A stretch of 64,000 nucleotides of DNA from TMED8 sp038125725. Lineage in GTDB: Bacteria > Pseudomonadota > Alphaproteobacteria > Rhodospirillales > Casp-alpha2. How positions within the stretch are numbered: the stretch's first letter is position 1; each line of letters begins with the position of its first letter. The translations under genes were made by a program, and so were the position numbers. The stretch covers positions 9,697 to 73,696 of the forward strand of contig JAYPEK010000018.1 in assembly GCA_038125725.1 (NCBI GenBank). Reading direction: 5' to 3'. A model generated the notes under the pieces. It was given only the letters and a program-made list of their open reading frames with translations, made no database searches and was not told where the DNA came from. Positions 49,106 through 60,430 of the stretch are shown here, in pieces.

Positions 49106-50614
49106 CTAGCCGGCGGTTTCAGGGGGGCGGCAATCGACCGGCAGCGTCAGCCGCGCCGTCGTCCCCTTCCCCTCCGCGCTGATCAACGAGACCGTGCCGC
49201 CGATCAGGCCGGCGAACATCTTCGCCAGCGGCAGCCCCAGACCCGAACCGGCGCGGCGCGGATCATTGGCCTTGATCGGTTGGCCATACAGTTGAAAGGC
49301 GCGCTCGACCGCCGCCGCCGACATGCCGGGGCCCTGGTCGATGACATCGAAGAAACAAGTGCCGTTCTCCTTCTCGATGCGCAATTCGACCGGCGCCTCG
49401 CCGCCATACTTCATCGCATTCGACAGGAAGTTAGTGAGAATCTGGAGGATCAGGCGCTTGTCGGAATGGATGGTGAAATCGAACCCCGCCTCTGGGATTC
49501 GGCATTGCACGCCGAAGCGGTCCTGCATCCCTTGCGCCAACAGCGCCACCTCCTCGACCAGCTTGGCCACATCGACGGTATCGCAATCGACTTCGTACTT
49601 CCCGGCCTCGATGCGCGACACGTCCAGCAGGCTGTTGACCATATCGATCAGAAGCGTCCCGGAATGGTGAATGGCGGCCAAAGCGTCGGCCACCTTTTCC
49701 GGATTGTCGCGGTATATCGCCACATGGCTGGGGTCGCTGTAACCCAGGATGGCATTCAGGGGCGAGCGCAGTTCATGGTTGGTCATGTTGAGAAAACGAG
49801 TTTTCTCGGCATTGGCGCGAACCGCCTCGGCCTGGGCCGATTCCAGTTCGCGTTGCTGCTCACGAAGCTCGGTGATATCGCGCCCGACGCCCCGGTAGCC
49901 CAGGAAACTGCCGCTCTCGTCGAAATTCGGAATGCCCGACAGGCTGAAACAGCGCCGGCCGATGGGGTGGTTGATCCAGTATTCGAACCCGGAAAACGGC
50001 TTGCGCGCGCGGATCGCGTCAATATGGGCGCGGGCCAATTCCTGGTCCTCGGCCTGGCGCAGGTCCTCCAGGCGGTTGGTGCCGAGGAAGTGGTCCATGG
50101 GCAGCCCGGTGGAATGCCAGATTCGTTCGGAGATGTAGCTGTAGGTGTGGTCGGCGTCGGTTTCCCAGAACCAGTCCGCCGCCATGTAGGCGAAGTCCTG
50201 AAACCGCTTGAGCATCGTCGCGGTTTCCTTGCGTGCGTCGCGCGCCGCCGAGATGTCTGACAGAATCCCGACGAACATCTTCCGCCGCTTGTCCTCGGCA
50301 ACGGCCAGGCGGGCGGGAAACTCCTGCCCGTCCTTGGCCCGCGCGACCACCTCGCGCCCGATGCCGATGATTTTGGCGTCGCCGGTTCCGAGATAATTCT
50401 CGATATAGCCGTCGTGATAGGCGCGGTCGCGCTCGGTCATCAGAATCGCGACGTTCTGGTCGATCAATTCGCTTTTAGCGTAGCCGAACAGCCGGCTGGT
50501 CGCCGGATTGCAATCCTGGATGATGCCGCGGTCGCTGATCACGATGATCGCATCGATGACGTTCTCGAACGCGAGTTCGAAGGTGCTTGGATTGACGCCG
50601 AGGTGCGGGCTCAT
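49106..50614 (-). CDS. Sensor histidine kinase with two PAS domains, first FixL-like
   Basis: A soluble 502-residue hybridless histidine kinase. PAS-1 (residues 10-125) closely follows FixL: YHDGYIENYLGTGDAKIIGI then GREVVARAKDGQEFPARL, with H67 at the haem-ligand position and R87 at the oxygen-contacting arginine. PAS-2 (about 140-255) is FQDFAYMAADWFWETDADHT to GYRGVGRDITE. HisKA has the phospho-accepting His in NMTNHELRSPLNAILGYSD, and HATPase has NFLSNAMKYGG, DQGPGM and GSGLGLPLAKM. No response regulator is adjacent, so it is an orphan kinase. Confidence 0.9.
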   Translation of the reverse strand: MSPHLGVNPSTFELAFENVIDAIIVISDRGIIQDCNPATSRLFGYAKSELIDQNVAILMTERDRAYHDGYIENYLGTGDAKIIGIGREVVARAKDGQEFPARLAVAEDKRRKMFVGILSDISAARDARKETATMLKRFQDFAYMAADWFWETDADHTYSYISERIWHSTGLPMDHFLGTNRLEDLRQAEDQELARAHIDAIRARKPFSGFEYWINHPIGRRCFSLSGIPNFDESGSFLGYRGVGRDITELREQQRELESAQAEAVRANAEKTRFLNMTNHELRSPLNAILGYSDPSHVAIYRDNPEKVADALAAIHHSGTLLIDMVNSLLDVSRIEAGKYEVDCDTVDVAKLVEEVALLAQGMQDRFGVQCRIPEAGFDFTIHSDKRLILQILTNFLSNAMKYGGEAPVELRIEKENGTCFFDVIDQGPGMSAAAVERAFQLYGQPIKANDPRRAGSGLGLPLAKMFAGLIGGTVSLISAEGKGTTARLTLPVDCRPPETAG

Positions 50615-50759
50615 GCGTGGTTCACCGGGTTTACGGCCGGATTGAAACAGTGGGGACCCATTACACGGCGAATCCCGCCCGATTGTCTATAACTTTTTAT
50701 CTAAAAGTCGCATTAAAAAACTTAGGTAATTTGTTATGAAATTCTGGGAAATAACTGAT

Positions 50760-51467
50760 TTAATCGACCATGGGGATCAGTTTTTCCAGCAGGCTATGCG
50801 ACGAACGGCATACCTTGTGCAAGTTGGCGGAAAAATCATCGGGCGCGCTTTCACCAGCGGTATCCGACAGGCCGCGCAGGACCACGAACGGCACATCGCC
50901 CAGGTTGCAGGTATAACCGACCGCGGCCCCTTCCATTTCGGTGGCCAGCGCGGCGAATTCCCGTTGCAGCCAGCGCAGCGTTTTTGAATCCTTCACGAAC
51001 CGGTCGCCGGAAACGATGGTGCCGATCATCAGGTTGGGGTCGTCGGCGCCGGCATCGGGAAAGGCCTCATCGAAGGCCTGCGCCGCCAGATCGACGAGTT
51101 CGGGATCGGACTGGATCATCCTGTCGCGGTCCGGCAGTTCGCCATGGCGGCGCCCGAAGGCGGTCAAATCCACGTCGAACTGGATCAGATGGCTGGCGAT
51201 AATCAGGTCGCCGACCGCCATGTTCGGCAAAAGCCCGCCGGCGACGCCGCTGAACACCAGCTTGTCGGGCTTGTACAGATCGATCAGCATCTGCGTGCAG
51301 ATGGCGGCGTTGACCTTGCCGATACCGCAACGAACCAGGACGATCTCGGTATCCTGGAACCCGCCCTGGATGACGTTGATTCCGGCATGAACGGACTCGC
51401 CCGTGACGTCCATGCCGCCACGAAGCAGTTCCACTTCCTCTTCCATGGCGCCCATGACCGCCAACAT
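50760..51467 (-). CDS. mtnN: 5'-methylthioadenosine/S-adenosylhomocysteine nucleosidase
   Basis: Hydrolyses MTA and SAH to adenine and thioribose derivatives. 235 residues from the ATG at 51467 (MLAVMGAMEEEVELLRGGMD). Motifs: IVLVRCGIGKVNAAICTQML, FSGVAGGLLPNMAVGDLIIAS, IGTIVSGDRFV, ALATEMEGAAVGYTCNLGDV (substrate Glu-Met-Glu), and FVVLRGLSDTAG with the catalytic Asp. GAAGAGGAACAAACC lies ahead of the start. Length is typical. Confidence 0.95.
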   Translation of the reverse strand: MLAVMGAMEEEVELLRGGMDVTGESVHAGINVIQGGFQDTEIVLVRCGIGKVNAAICTQMLIDLYKPDKLVFSGVAGGLLPNMAVGDLIIASHLIQFDVDLTAFGRRHGELPDRDRMIQSDPELVDLAAQAFDEAFPDAGADDPNLMIGTIVSGDRFVKDSKTLRWLQREFAALATEMEGAAVGYTCNLGDVPFVVLRGLSDTAGESAPDDFSANLHKVCRSSHSLLEKLIPMVD

Positions 51468-51514
51468 GGTTTGTTCCTCTTCGACCGCTTGCCCGGTCGG
51501 CCAGCTTAGGCCGG

Positions 51515-52420
51515 TCAACTGCCCGGGGAAAGGAACTCTTCCATATAGTCGGCGACGTCCTCGGCAAAGAGGTCGAGGAAGAAATGATCGGCATCACCGA
51601 CGACGCCAAAAACCAACGTCTTGCCGTCCGCCATCGGGCCGACCCTTTCCGGCAGGCCGCGCACGACGGTGTCCTTGCCACCCGCGACCACAAGCACGGG
51701 GACCTTCAGTTCCGACAGGATCGTCGACGTATCGGAACGCGGCCCCGGCCGGTAGTAAGCGACGAAGCTCGACGCCATCACGTCCGCACCGGGACAATAG
51801 AGCAGGCCGACCCCCTTCATCTTTTCGCCGCCCTTGCCGGCCTGGACCAGCGCATCGGCTTCCGCCAAAGCGTCGGCAAGCGGCCGGCCGTGGGTTCGCT
51901 CGAAACCCGCCGGCGACGCCCCGCCGCCCAGCGACGGCGCCAACAGCACGAGGCGCATCAGCTTGGCATGGCCGCGCTCGGTGGCGAAGCGCGTCACCTG
52001 GTTGCCGCCGCGCGAATGGCCGAACAACGCCACGTCGCCGGCGCCCTGGCCTTGCAACCAATCGAACCAAGCACCGATCTCGTCAACGGCATCCAAATGC
52101 TTATGACGGTGCGGCACCTTGCAGTCGTACATGCCGTGGCGATCGTCGACGCCGAGCGACAGATTGACCGCGAGCGTGCTAAACCCGCGCTCACCCAAGA
52201 CGGTCGTCAGGTTCTTGATGGTATCCATGCCGTTGTGGGCCAGTGTGCCATGCACCAGCAACACGATTCCGTCTTTCAATGTCTTGCCGTCGGCGAGGTG
52301 AAGTTCGCCGTTCAAGGTCAGGCCGCCGTGCTTGATCTTGACTTCCTCGGCACCGGCGGCCGGTTGCAGGCCGGCAACCGCCAGCACGGCCAGCAGGCAC
52401 AAAAACTTTCGATGCAACAT
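51515..52420 (-). CDS. Secreted alpha/beta hydrolase
   Basis: A 301-residue exported hydrolase. Signal peptide MLHRKFLCLLAVLAVAGLQP with cleavage near AGA-EEV. The nucleophile elbow is ALFGHSRGGNQV, LVHGTLAHNGMDT is the oxyanion region, and the acid is likely in VVAGGKDTVV, the base His in GDADHFFLDLF. Substrate unknown; the layout (dienelactone-hydrolase-like or DUF3530-like) does not settle a family. It is 47 bases upstream of mtnN on the same strand. Confidence 0.8.
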   Translation of the reverse strand: MLHRKFLCLLAVLAVAGLQPAAGAEEVKIKHGGLTLNGELHLADGKTLKDGIVLLVHGTLAHNGMDTIKNLTTVLGERGFSTLAVNLSLGVDDRHGMYDCKVPHRHKHLDAVDEIGAWFDWLQGQGAGDVALFGHSRGGNQVTRFATERGHAKLMRLVLLAPSLGGGASPAGFERTHGRPLADALAEADALVQAGKGGEKMKGVGLLYCPGADVMASSFVAYYRPGPRSDTSTILSELKVPVLVVAGGKDTVVRGLPERVGPMADGKTLVFGVVGDADHFFLDLFAEDVADYMEEFLSPGS

Positions 52421-52492
52421 GATGTCCTCCCCAAGTTCCCAGCGATACCGACCTTAGCCGGGGCCGCAAATACATTCTACAAATATATAATG

Positions 52493-53185
52493 TCAGTGCA
52501 CCGTCGCCGAGCGTCCGCCGACCATCGGCACGAAGGCGACCGGCAGCAGGTGATCGATCTTGACCTTGCCGGCAGCCGATTTACGCACCACGGCGAGCGT
52601 CTGGCGGTCGTGCGGGCGGCCGATGGGTATGGCCATGCGCCCACCTGGCGCCAGTTGCTCGACCAGCGCGTCCGGCACCCGTTCCGGCGCCGCCGTCACA
52701 ATGATGGCATCATAGGGAGCATGCTCGGGCCAGCCGCCGTAGCCGTCACCCTGGCGCACGGTGACGTTGCCATAGGCCATGTCGCGCAGCCGGCGCGCCG
52801 CCAGCGTCGCCAGTTCCGGCACGGTTTCGATGGAATAGACATGCCCGCGCTCCAGCACCTCCGCCAGCACCGCCGTCTGGTAACCCGAGCCGACACCGAT
52901 CTCCAGCACCGCCTCGTCGCCGTCGAGATCCAAGAGGTCCGTCATCAGCGCCACGATATAGGGCTGCGAGATCGTTTGCCCGTGGCCGATGGGCTGCGGC
53001 CGGTTGACGTAGGCGGCGCGCTCGAACCCATCGCCGACGAACAAATGACGCGGCACCCGCGCCATGGCGTCCATGGTCGATGCGGAAAAGACCTTGCGGC
53101 CGGTCCAGTGCGCGGTGTCGCGGGCGTTGCGCTCGATCTCCTCGATCAGGCGCGCTTGGGCCTTGCGGCGTTCGCCCGCGTCCAT
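52493..53185 (-). CDS. pcm: Protein-L-isoaspartate O-methyltransferase
   Basis: Repairs isoaspartyl residues in damaged proteins. The 230-residue protein has RPQPIGHGQTISQPYIVALM, the SAM motif AVLEIGVGSGYQTAVLAEV, VYSIETVPELA, and GWPEHAPYDAIIVTAAPERV with LAPGGRMAIPIG. It is 7 bases after ilvE (stop 53193) on the same strand, so both are probably one transcript. Confidence 0.95.
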   Translation of the reverse strand: MDAGERRKAQARLIEEIERNARDTAHWTGRKVFSASTMDAMARVPRHLFVGDGFERAAYVNRPQPIGHGQTISQPYIVALMTDLLDLDGDEAVLEIGVGSGYQTAVLAEVLERGHVYSIETVPELATLAARRLRDMAYGNVTVRQGDGYGGWPEHAPYDAIIVTAAPERVPDALVEQLAPGGRMAIPIGRPHDRQTLAVVRKSAAGKVKIDHLLPVAFVPMVGGRSATVH

Positions 53186-53192
53186 CGGCCGC

Positions 53193-54107
53193 CTAGACGG
53201 GCGTCCGCCAGCCGCGCTTGTCGGGAACGCGCCCCTCGACCAGGTCGAAATAGGCGGTCTGCAGGCTGCGGACGACGGGACCCGGTTTTCCGGCGCCGAC
53301 CGGCAGGCCGTCGATCTCGGCGATCGGCGTCACTTCCCAGGCGGTGCCGCAGAAGAAGGCCTCCTCGGCGGCATAGAGCTCGCTCCGGTCGATATCGCGC
53401 TCCACGGTCTCCAAGCCGAGTTCCTCGCGACACAGTGTCAGCACCGTGTCGCGGGTGATGCTTTCCAGGATCGACGACGTAATCGACGGCGTCACCACCT
53501 TGCCGTCACGGACCATGAAGAAGCACATGGCGGGCCCTTCCGCCACCTGGCCCTTGGCGTTCATCAGAAGCGCCGTGTCGTAGCCGTCTTGGCGGGCCTG
53601 GGTGGTGGCGAAGCGCGAGTTGTTGTAGTTGGCGTGCGCTTTCACGCGCGTCGGCATGGAAAGATCGGAGATCCGCTGCCACGACGAAACCTGCACCCGG
53701 CAGCCGGTTTCGGTGTTGGCGGCGCGCTTGCGCTCGACCGCGGTGACCGCGACGCCGATGGGACCCGGCGCACCGGCCTCGCCGATGCCATCGACGTAGA
53801 CCGTCGGGCGGATGTGAACGGTCTCGGAGAAGCCGTTGCGCCGCACCACTTCCAACACCGGCTCGGTCAGGTCGGCGGCCGTGTAGATGCGTTCGAAGCG
53901 CATCACGCGCTGCGAATATTCCAGCCGCGCCAGATGCTCCTTCAGGCGAAACACGCTCATGCCGTCCGGCGTCTTGTAGGCGCAGATGCCCTCGAACACG
54001 CCGGCGCCGTATTTCACCGCCGGCGTAAAGATATGCACCTTGGCATCGGCCCAAGGTACCCACTCGCCGTTGAAGTAAACCGTAAGGTTCTCTTTGTCTC
54101 CCGCCAT
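53193..54107 (-). CDS. ilvE: Branched-chain amino acid aminotransferase
   Basis: PLP-dependent transaminase for Leu, Ile and Val. 304 residues from the ATG at 54107, with GGGGGCCGAG in front. FNGEWVPWADAKVHIFTPAV, YGAGVFEGICAY, RLKEHLARLEYS, and IRPTVYVDG are family-typical; the PLP lysine is in RVKAHANYNNS (canonical K-x-x-x-NY). EGPAMCFFMVRDG and ESITRDTVLTLCREEL follow. It is upstream of pcm and divergent from htpG. Confidence 0.94.
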   Translation of the reverse strand: MAGDKENLTVYFNGEWVPWADAKVHIFTPAVKYGAGVFEGICAYKTPDGMSVFRLKEHLARLEYSQRVMRFERIYTAADLTEPVLEVVRRNGFSETVHIRPTVYVDGIGEAGAPGPIGVAVTAVERKRAANTETGCRVQVSSWQRISDLSMPTRVKAHANYNNSRFATTQARQDGYDTALLMNAKGQVAEGPAMCFFMVRDGKVVTPSITSSILESITRDTVLTLCREELGLETVERDIDRSELYAAEEAFFCGTAWEVTPIAEIDGLPVGAGKPGPVVRSLQTAYFDLVEGRVPDKRGWRTPV

Positions 54108-54205
54108 CTCGGCCCCCGCAAAAGGATGAACAACGGCGCCACGATGCCCAATGCGGGGCGTCCGGGCAAGCCCCCCTCGCAATCGAATGTGTGGTGCCTC
54201 TGGGG

Positions 54206-54233
54206 CTTGCATCATCGGCAAGGGCGGTTATAT
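54206..54233 (+). promoter_or_regulatory. RpoH-like heat-shock promoter of htpG
   Basis: CTTG (54206-54209), an 18-base spacer, then TTATAT (54228-54233), with the start of htpG 40 bases further on. The elements and spacing match alphaproteobacterial sigma-32 promoters (CTTG plus a C/TTAT-type -10), fitting a chaperone gene. Confidence 0.5.
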
Positions 54234-54273
54234 CAATGCCGGATTTTTTCGGAACACCGACGGGGTTCAAAAG

Positions 54274-56181
54274 ATGACCAAGGAAACATTTTCATTCCAG
54301 GCGGAAGTCAGCAAGCTGCTCGATATCGTCGCGCACTCGCTCTACAGCCATAAGGAAATCTTTCTGCGCGAACTGATCTCCAACGCGTCCGACGCCTGCG
54401 ACAAGCTGCGCTACGAAGCGCTGACCCAGCCGGCCCTGATCGAGGGCGACGGCGACTTCGCCATTACGCTGCGAGCCGACAAGAAGGCCAAGACGCTGAC
54501 CATTTCCGACAACGGCATCGGCATGAACCGCGACGAACTGGTCGAGACGCTCGGCACCATCGCGCGGTCGGGCACCCAGGCCTTCATGGAGGCGCTGACG
54601 GCGGCCAAGGAAAAGGACAAGAAAAAGCAAGGCGGCGGCGTCGACCTGATCGGGCAATTCGGCGTCGGCTTCTATTCCGCCTTCATGGTCGCCGACAAGA
54701 TCGAGGTCACGACCCGGCGCGCCGGCGAAGACAAGGCCTGGCTGTGGACGTCCGACGGGCGCGGCGAGTTCACCATCGAGGAGACGGAGCGCACCGGGCG
54801 TGGCACCGACGTGGTGGTGCACCTGAAGAAAGAGGAAAAGGAATTCCTTGAGCCGATGCGCATCCGCACCATCGTCAAGACCTACTCCGACCACATCGGC
54901 CTGCCGGTGGTCTTGGCGGGCGACGGCAAGGACTTGCAGGACGAGACGCTGAATACCGCGTCGGCGGTCTGGACGCGCGAGCGCAAGGACATCACCGAGG
55001 ACGACTACAAGGAGTTCTACCACCACGTCTCGCACATGTTCGACGATCCGTGGCTGACCATCCACAACCGGGTCGAAGGCGTGCTGGCCTACACCAACCT
55101 GCTGTTCGTGCCGTCCTCGCGCCCGTTCGACCTGTTCCAACCGGATCGAAAGAGCCAACTCAAGCTCTACGTGAAGCGGGTCTACATCACCGACAACTGC
55201 GACGAACTGCTGCCCGGCTATTTCCGCTTCCTGCGCGGCGTCGTCGATTCCGAGGACCTGCCGCTGAACATCAGCCGCGAAATGCTGCAGCACAACCCGG
55301 CGCTGGCAAAGATCAAGAAGGCGCTGACCAAACGGGTCTTCGGCGAGCTGAGAAAGAAAGCCGAGAAAGCGCCCGAGGAATACGCCGTCTTCTGGGACAA
55401 CTTCGGCGCGGTCGTCAAGGAAGGCCTCTATGAGGACTTCGAGAACCGCGACAACCTCTTGGCCATCTCGCGCTTCCGTTCCACCGCCGGCGACGAGCTC
55501 GTCAGCCTGGCCGACTACGTGGCGCGCATGAAGGACGGCCAGGAAGCCGTCTACTACATCACCGGCGAGGACGCCGAACACGCCGCCTTGAGCCCGCAAC
55601 TGGAAGGCTTCAAGGCGAAGGGCGTCGAGGTGCTGCTGCTGACCGATCCGGTCGACGAGTTCTGGGTGTCGACGGTCGGCACCTTCGAGGAGAAGCCCTT
55701 CAAGTCCGCCACCCGTGGCGGCGCCGACCTGACCAAGGTTGCGGCCGACGACGACAAAGAAAGCGACGAGAAAGAGGAAAAGAAGGACACCGGGACCGAT
55801 GTTTCGCCGCTGATCGCCGCCTTCAAGCTGGCGCTCGGCGACAAAGTCAAGGATGTGCGTACCTCCGAACGGCTGACCGACAGTGCCGTCTGCCTAGTCG
55901 CCGACGAGGGCGACATGGACATCCACCTGGAGCGTATCCTGAAGCAGCACAAGCAGCTTGCCGAAACCACGCCGCGGGTGCTGGAGATCAATCCGCGCCA
56001 TGCGCTGATCGAAAAGCTGGCGAAGCGCGCGCTCGACGGCAGCGGCAAGGACGCGATCATCGAAGACGCGGCGTTCCTGCTCTTGGATCAAGCGCGCATC
56101 GTCGAGGGCGAGGCGCTGGCCGATCCGCTGGCGTTTTCGCGCCGCATGGCGGCGGTCATGGAAAAAGGCTTGGCGGGCTAG
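54274..56181 (+). CDS. htpG: Chaperone HtpG (Hsp90)
   Basis: ATP-dependent Hsp90 chaperone, 635 residues. The N-terminal ATPase has FSFQAEVSKLLDIVAHSLYS, FLRELISNASDACDKLRYEA, DNGIGMNRDELVETLGTIA and IGQFGVGFYSAFMV. The middle domain has FDLFQPDRKSQLKLYVKRVY and LPLNISREMLQ. A charged stretch near 520-530 (ADDDKESDEKEEKKDTG) precedes the C-terminal dimerisation domain. Start ATG at 54274; longer frames upstream are in the promoter region. Confidence 0.97.
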   Translation: MTKETFSFQAEVSKLLDIVAHSLYSHKEIFLRELISNASDACDKLRYEALTQPALIEGDGDFAITLRADKKAKTLTISDNGIGMNRDELVETLGTIARSGTQAFMEALTAAKEKDKKKQGGGVDLIGQFGVGFYSAFMVADKIEVTTRRAGEDKAWLWTSDGRGEFTIEETERTGRGTDVVVHLKKEEKEFLEPMRIRTIVKTYSDHIGLPVVLAGDGKDLQDETLNTASAVWTRERKDITEDDYKEFYHHVSHMFDDPWLTIHNRVEGVLAYTNLLFVPSSRPFDLFQPDRKSQLKLYVKRVYITDNCDELLPGYFRFLRGVVDSEDLPLNISREMLQHNPALAKIKKALTKRVFGELRKKAEKAPEEYAVFWDNFGAVVKEGLYEDFENRDNLLAISRFRSTAGDELVSLADYVARMKDGQEAVYYITGEDAEHAALSPQLEGFKAKGVEVLLLTDPVDEFWVSTVGTFEEKPFKSATRGGADLTKVAADDDKESDEKEEKKDTGTDVSPLIAAFKLALGDKVKDVRTSERLTDSAVCLVADEGDMDIHLERILKQHKQLAETTPRVLEINPRHALIEKLAKRALDGSGKDAIIEDAAFLLLDQARIVEGEALADPLAFSRRMAAVMEKGLAG

Positions 56182-56372
56182 GCGGCCTCGCCGACGCCGG
56201 AAGCGTTCCGGGCACGGCGCCTGTAGGCCGTGGCCAGATCCGAGATTTCACCCACGCGGACCCCGTCGCGGTCCATCACCCGACGCACGATCGGGTCGGC
56301 CAACACGTCGTTCAGTGCAGGTTCCTGGCGCAGGGCGGTGCGCCATTTCGTTTCGGATGCGGTGGTCATCAT
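56178..56372 (-). CDS. Small conserved protein of unknown function
   Basis: A 64-residue protein from the ATG at 56372 (a second ATG follows at 56369; GGGAGCGCGAAAG upstream suits either). KWRTALRQEPALNDVLADPI and VRRVMDRDGVRVGEISDLA suggest a compact helical protein; the DPIVRRVMDRDGV pattern looks conserved but I have no function for it. Its 3' end overlaps the convergent htpG gene by 4 bases. Confidence 0.6.
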   Translation of the reverse strand: MMTTASETKWRTALRQEPALNDVLADPIVRRVMDRDGVRVGEISDLATAYRRRARNASGVGEAA

Positions 56373-56488
56373 CTTTCGCGCTCCCTGTCTGTCGCTCAAT
56401 TCCAAGTTCTTATGCCTGGATATAGCCCGCGAATGTGACGGGACAATGGCGCGGGCATGAAAAGGTGGTGAAGAGATAGTGGCGCGGC

Positions 56489-57220
56489 TCAGGAATTGCC
56501 GAGATCGAGACGCGCCGCGCCGAGCACCTTGAGCGAGCGTTTCGATTGCAGGATCACCGCGCAGGCCTCGCCGGTGGCCTGATCGATCGGCAGCTTGAAG
56601 GTCGCCGCCTCGCCACGCCATTCCGCCAACGGCTGGATGCGCCGCACAACGTTGTGGTAGGCGAGCGTGCGGCCGCTGTTCTCGCCGCGCTTGACGCTGG
56701 TTTCGTGGCGCTTGTCGAAAAACACCGTCAACACCCGGACCGGTTCCGAAAGCTTCGCCGCCGGCAGGGTCACTTCGATTTCCTGGGCGGTGCGGCGCAA
56801 CGACAGGCCGAGGCGCGGGTGGGCCGCGGCCTTTTTCAGATAACCCAGCACCTCGCGACGCTTGGAACCGACAGCCTGATAGGTGCCGTCGATCACCATC
56901 TGCGGCGTATAGACGTAGCGCAAGGCGAACTTGGCGGCGTAGTCACGCTGCCGGTCGGTATTCGACGCGATAGCGAACGGATCCTTCCAGCCGATGTAAT
57001 CCCAGTAGTCCACGTGTTCGGACAGCGCCAGTACGTCTTCGCGCCCAGCCAACTCGCCCAGCAGCGCATCCGCCGGCGGGCAGGACGAGCATCCCTGCGA
57101 GGTGAACAGTTCGACCACCGTCAGCGGCTTGGCCGTTCCGCCGTCCTGAGCATGGACGGGGACAGAGGCAAGGGCGAGACATCCGATCAAGGCGGCAACG
57201 GTGGCGGTGAACGTTTTCAT
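56489..57220 (-). CDS. DUF1223 domain protein, thioredoxin-like, exported
   Basis: A 243-residue exported protein. Signal peptide MKTFTATVAALIGCLALASV with cleavage near VHA-QDG. VVELFTSQGCSSCPPADALL carries a CxxC pair in a thioredoxin-like fold, then ALSEHVDYWDYIGWKDPFA and RYVYTPQMVIDGTYQAVGS are hallmarks of the DUF1223 family, whose function is not established. Start set at 57220 with CAGGGACC ahead; the longer frame is less likely. Confidence 0.9.
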   Translation of the reverse strand: MKTFTATVAALIGCLALASVPVHAQDGGTAKPLTVVELFTSQGCSSCPPADALLGELAGREDVLALSEHVDYWDYIGWKDPFAIASNTDRQRDYAAKFALRYVYTPQMVIDGTYQAVGSKRREVLGYLKKAAAHPRLGLSLRRTAQEIEVTLPAAKLSEPVRVLTVFFDKRHETSVKRGENSGRTLAYHNVVRRIQPLAEWRGEAATFKLPIDQATGEACAVILQSKRSLKVLGAARLDLGNS

Positions 57221-57321
57221 GGTCCCTGGCTTAGCCCGAAACAACCGATCCGCACCAATCACATGCAGGTGAGGGGCGCGTCAACAGCGCAATGTCACGC
57301 AGTCGTGAACGCCAAACCGAA

Positions 57322-57346
57322 ACCGGCGGACCCAAGGCCCGCCGGT
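57322..57346 (-). terminator. Candidate terminator of acnA
   Basis: On the minus strand ACCGGCGGGCC, loop TTG, GGTCCGCCGGT form an 11-bp stem (one G-T pair), 28 bases after the acnA stop codon. The following bases (TTCGGTTTGG) are only weakly T-rich, so efficiency is uncertain. Confidence 0.45.
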
Positions 57347-57373
57347 CGCGAATAACCGAAGCGGCGTCGCCGG

Positions 57374-60058
<2,685 letters not shown>

Positions 60059-60430
60059 TATCAATCTCCCTTTTGACCAACTGGGATCGTACGGATCGCA
60101 CCCGTCGCAGCGCGAGGGACTTGCGTAATGCGAACTTGAGCATTGTAGAATCATATATGGGCGTTCAATTCCAGCTTTTCACGAGCGCCGAAGAGGCTGC
60201 CCGGCAATGGCCTTCAATCCACGCGCAGAACCCTGATCTTACGTTTACGTAAAGGTGAATTTCGCGTTGGCAGGCTGTTTCCGCTTGAGTACGGAACATT
60301 CCTTCTCCAATATGCGGTTGCCGATCAATGAGAAAACCAACGTTCGGCGGAGCGCTTCAATCACCAGACCGGAAATTCGGCTGGATACGAAGACTGCGGA
60401 GAACAGTAGATAAGCCGGGGAGAGAGGCTG
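60059..60430. other. 372-bp divergent promoter region between acnA and the acyl-CoA ligase gene
   Basis: No gene is apparent. The region must hold promoters for acnA (minus) and the acyl-CoA ligase (plus). It contains a dyad at 60239-60252 (separate entry), and the ligase ribosome site GGGGAGAGAGG lies just before its ATG. An AT-rich patch around 60150 could be the acnA promoter, but its -35/-10 spacing is not convincing. Confidence 0.6.
60239..60252. promoter_or_regulatory. TTACG/CGTAA dyad, possible LiuR-type operator
   Basis: TTACGTTTACGTAA (arms TTACG and CGTAA, plus a perfect TTTACGTAAA palindrome inside) lies 180 bases before the acyl-CoA ligase start. It resembles, from memory, the binding motif of MerR-type LiuR regulators of branched-chain amino acid breakdown in other proteobacteria. 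Confidence 0.4.

Noticed and set aside
60120..60170. A -35/-10 promoter for acnA on the minus strand (TTGAAC ... TACAAT)
   Set aside because: The hexamers are plausible but the spacer counts to 15 bases, so it is not reported as a feature.
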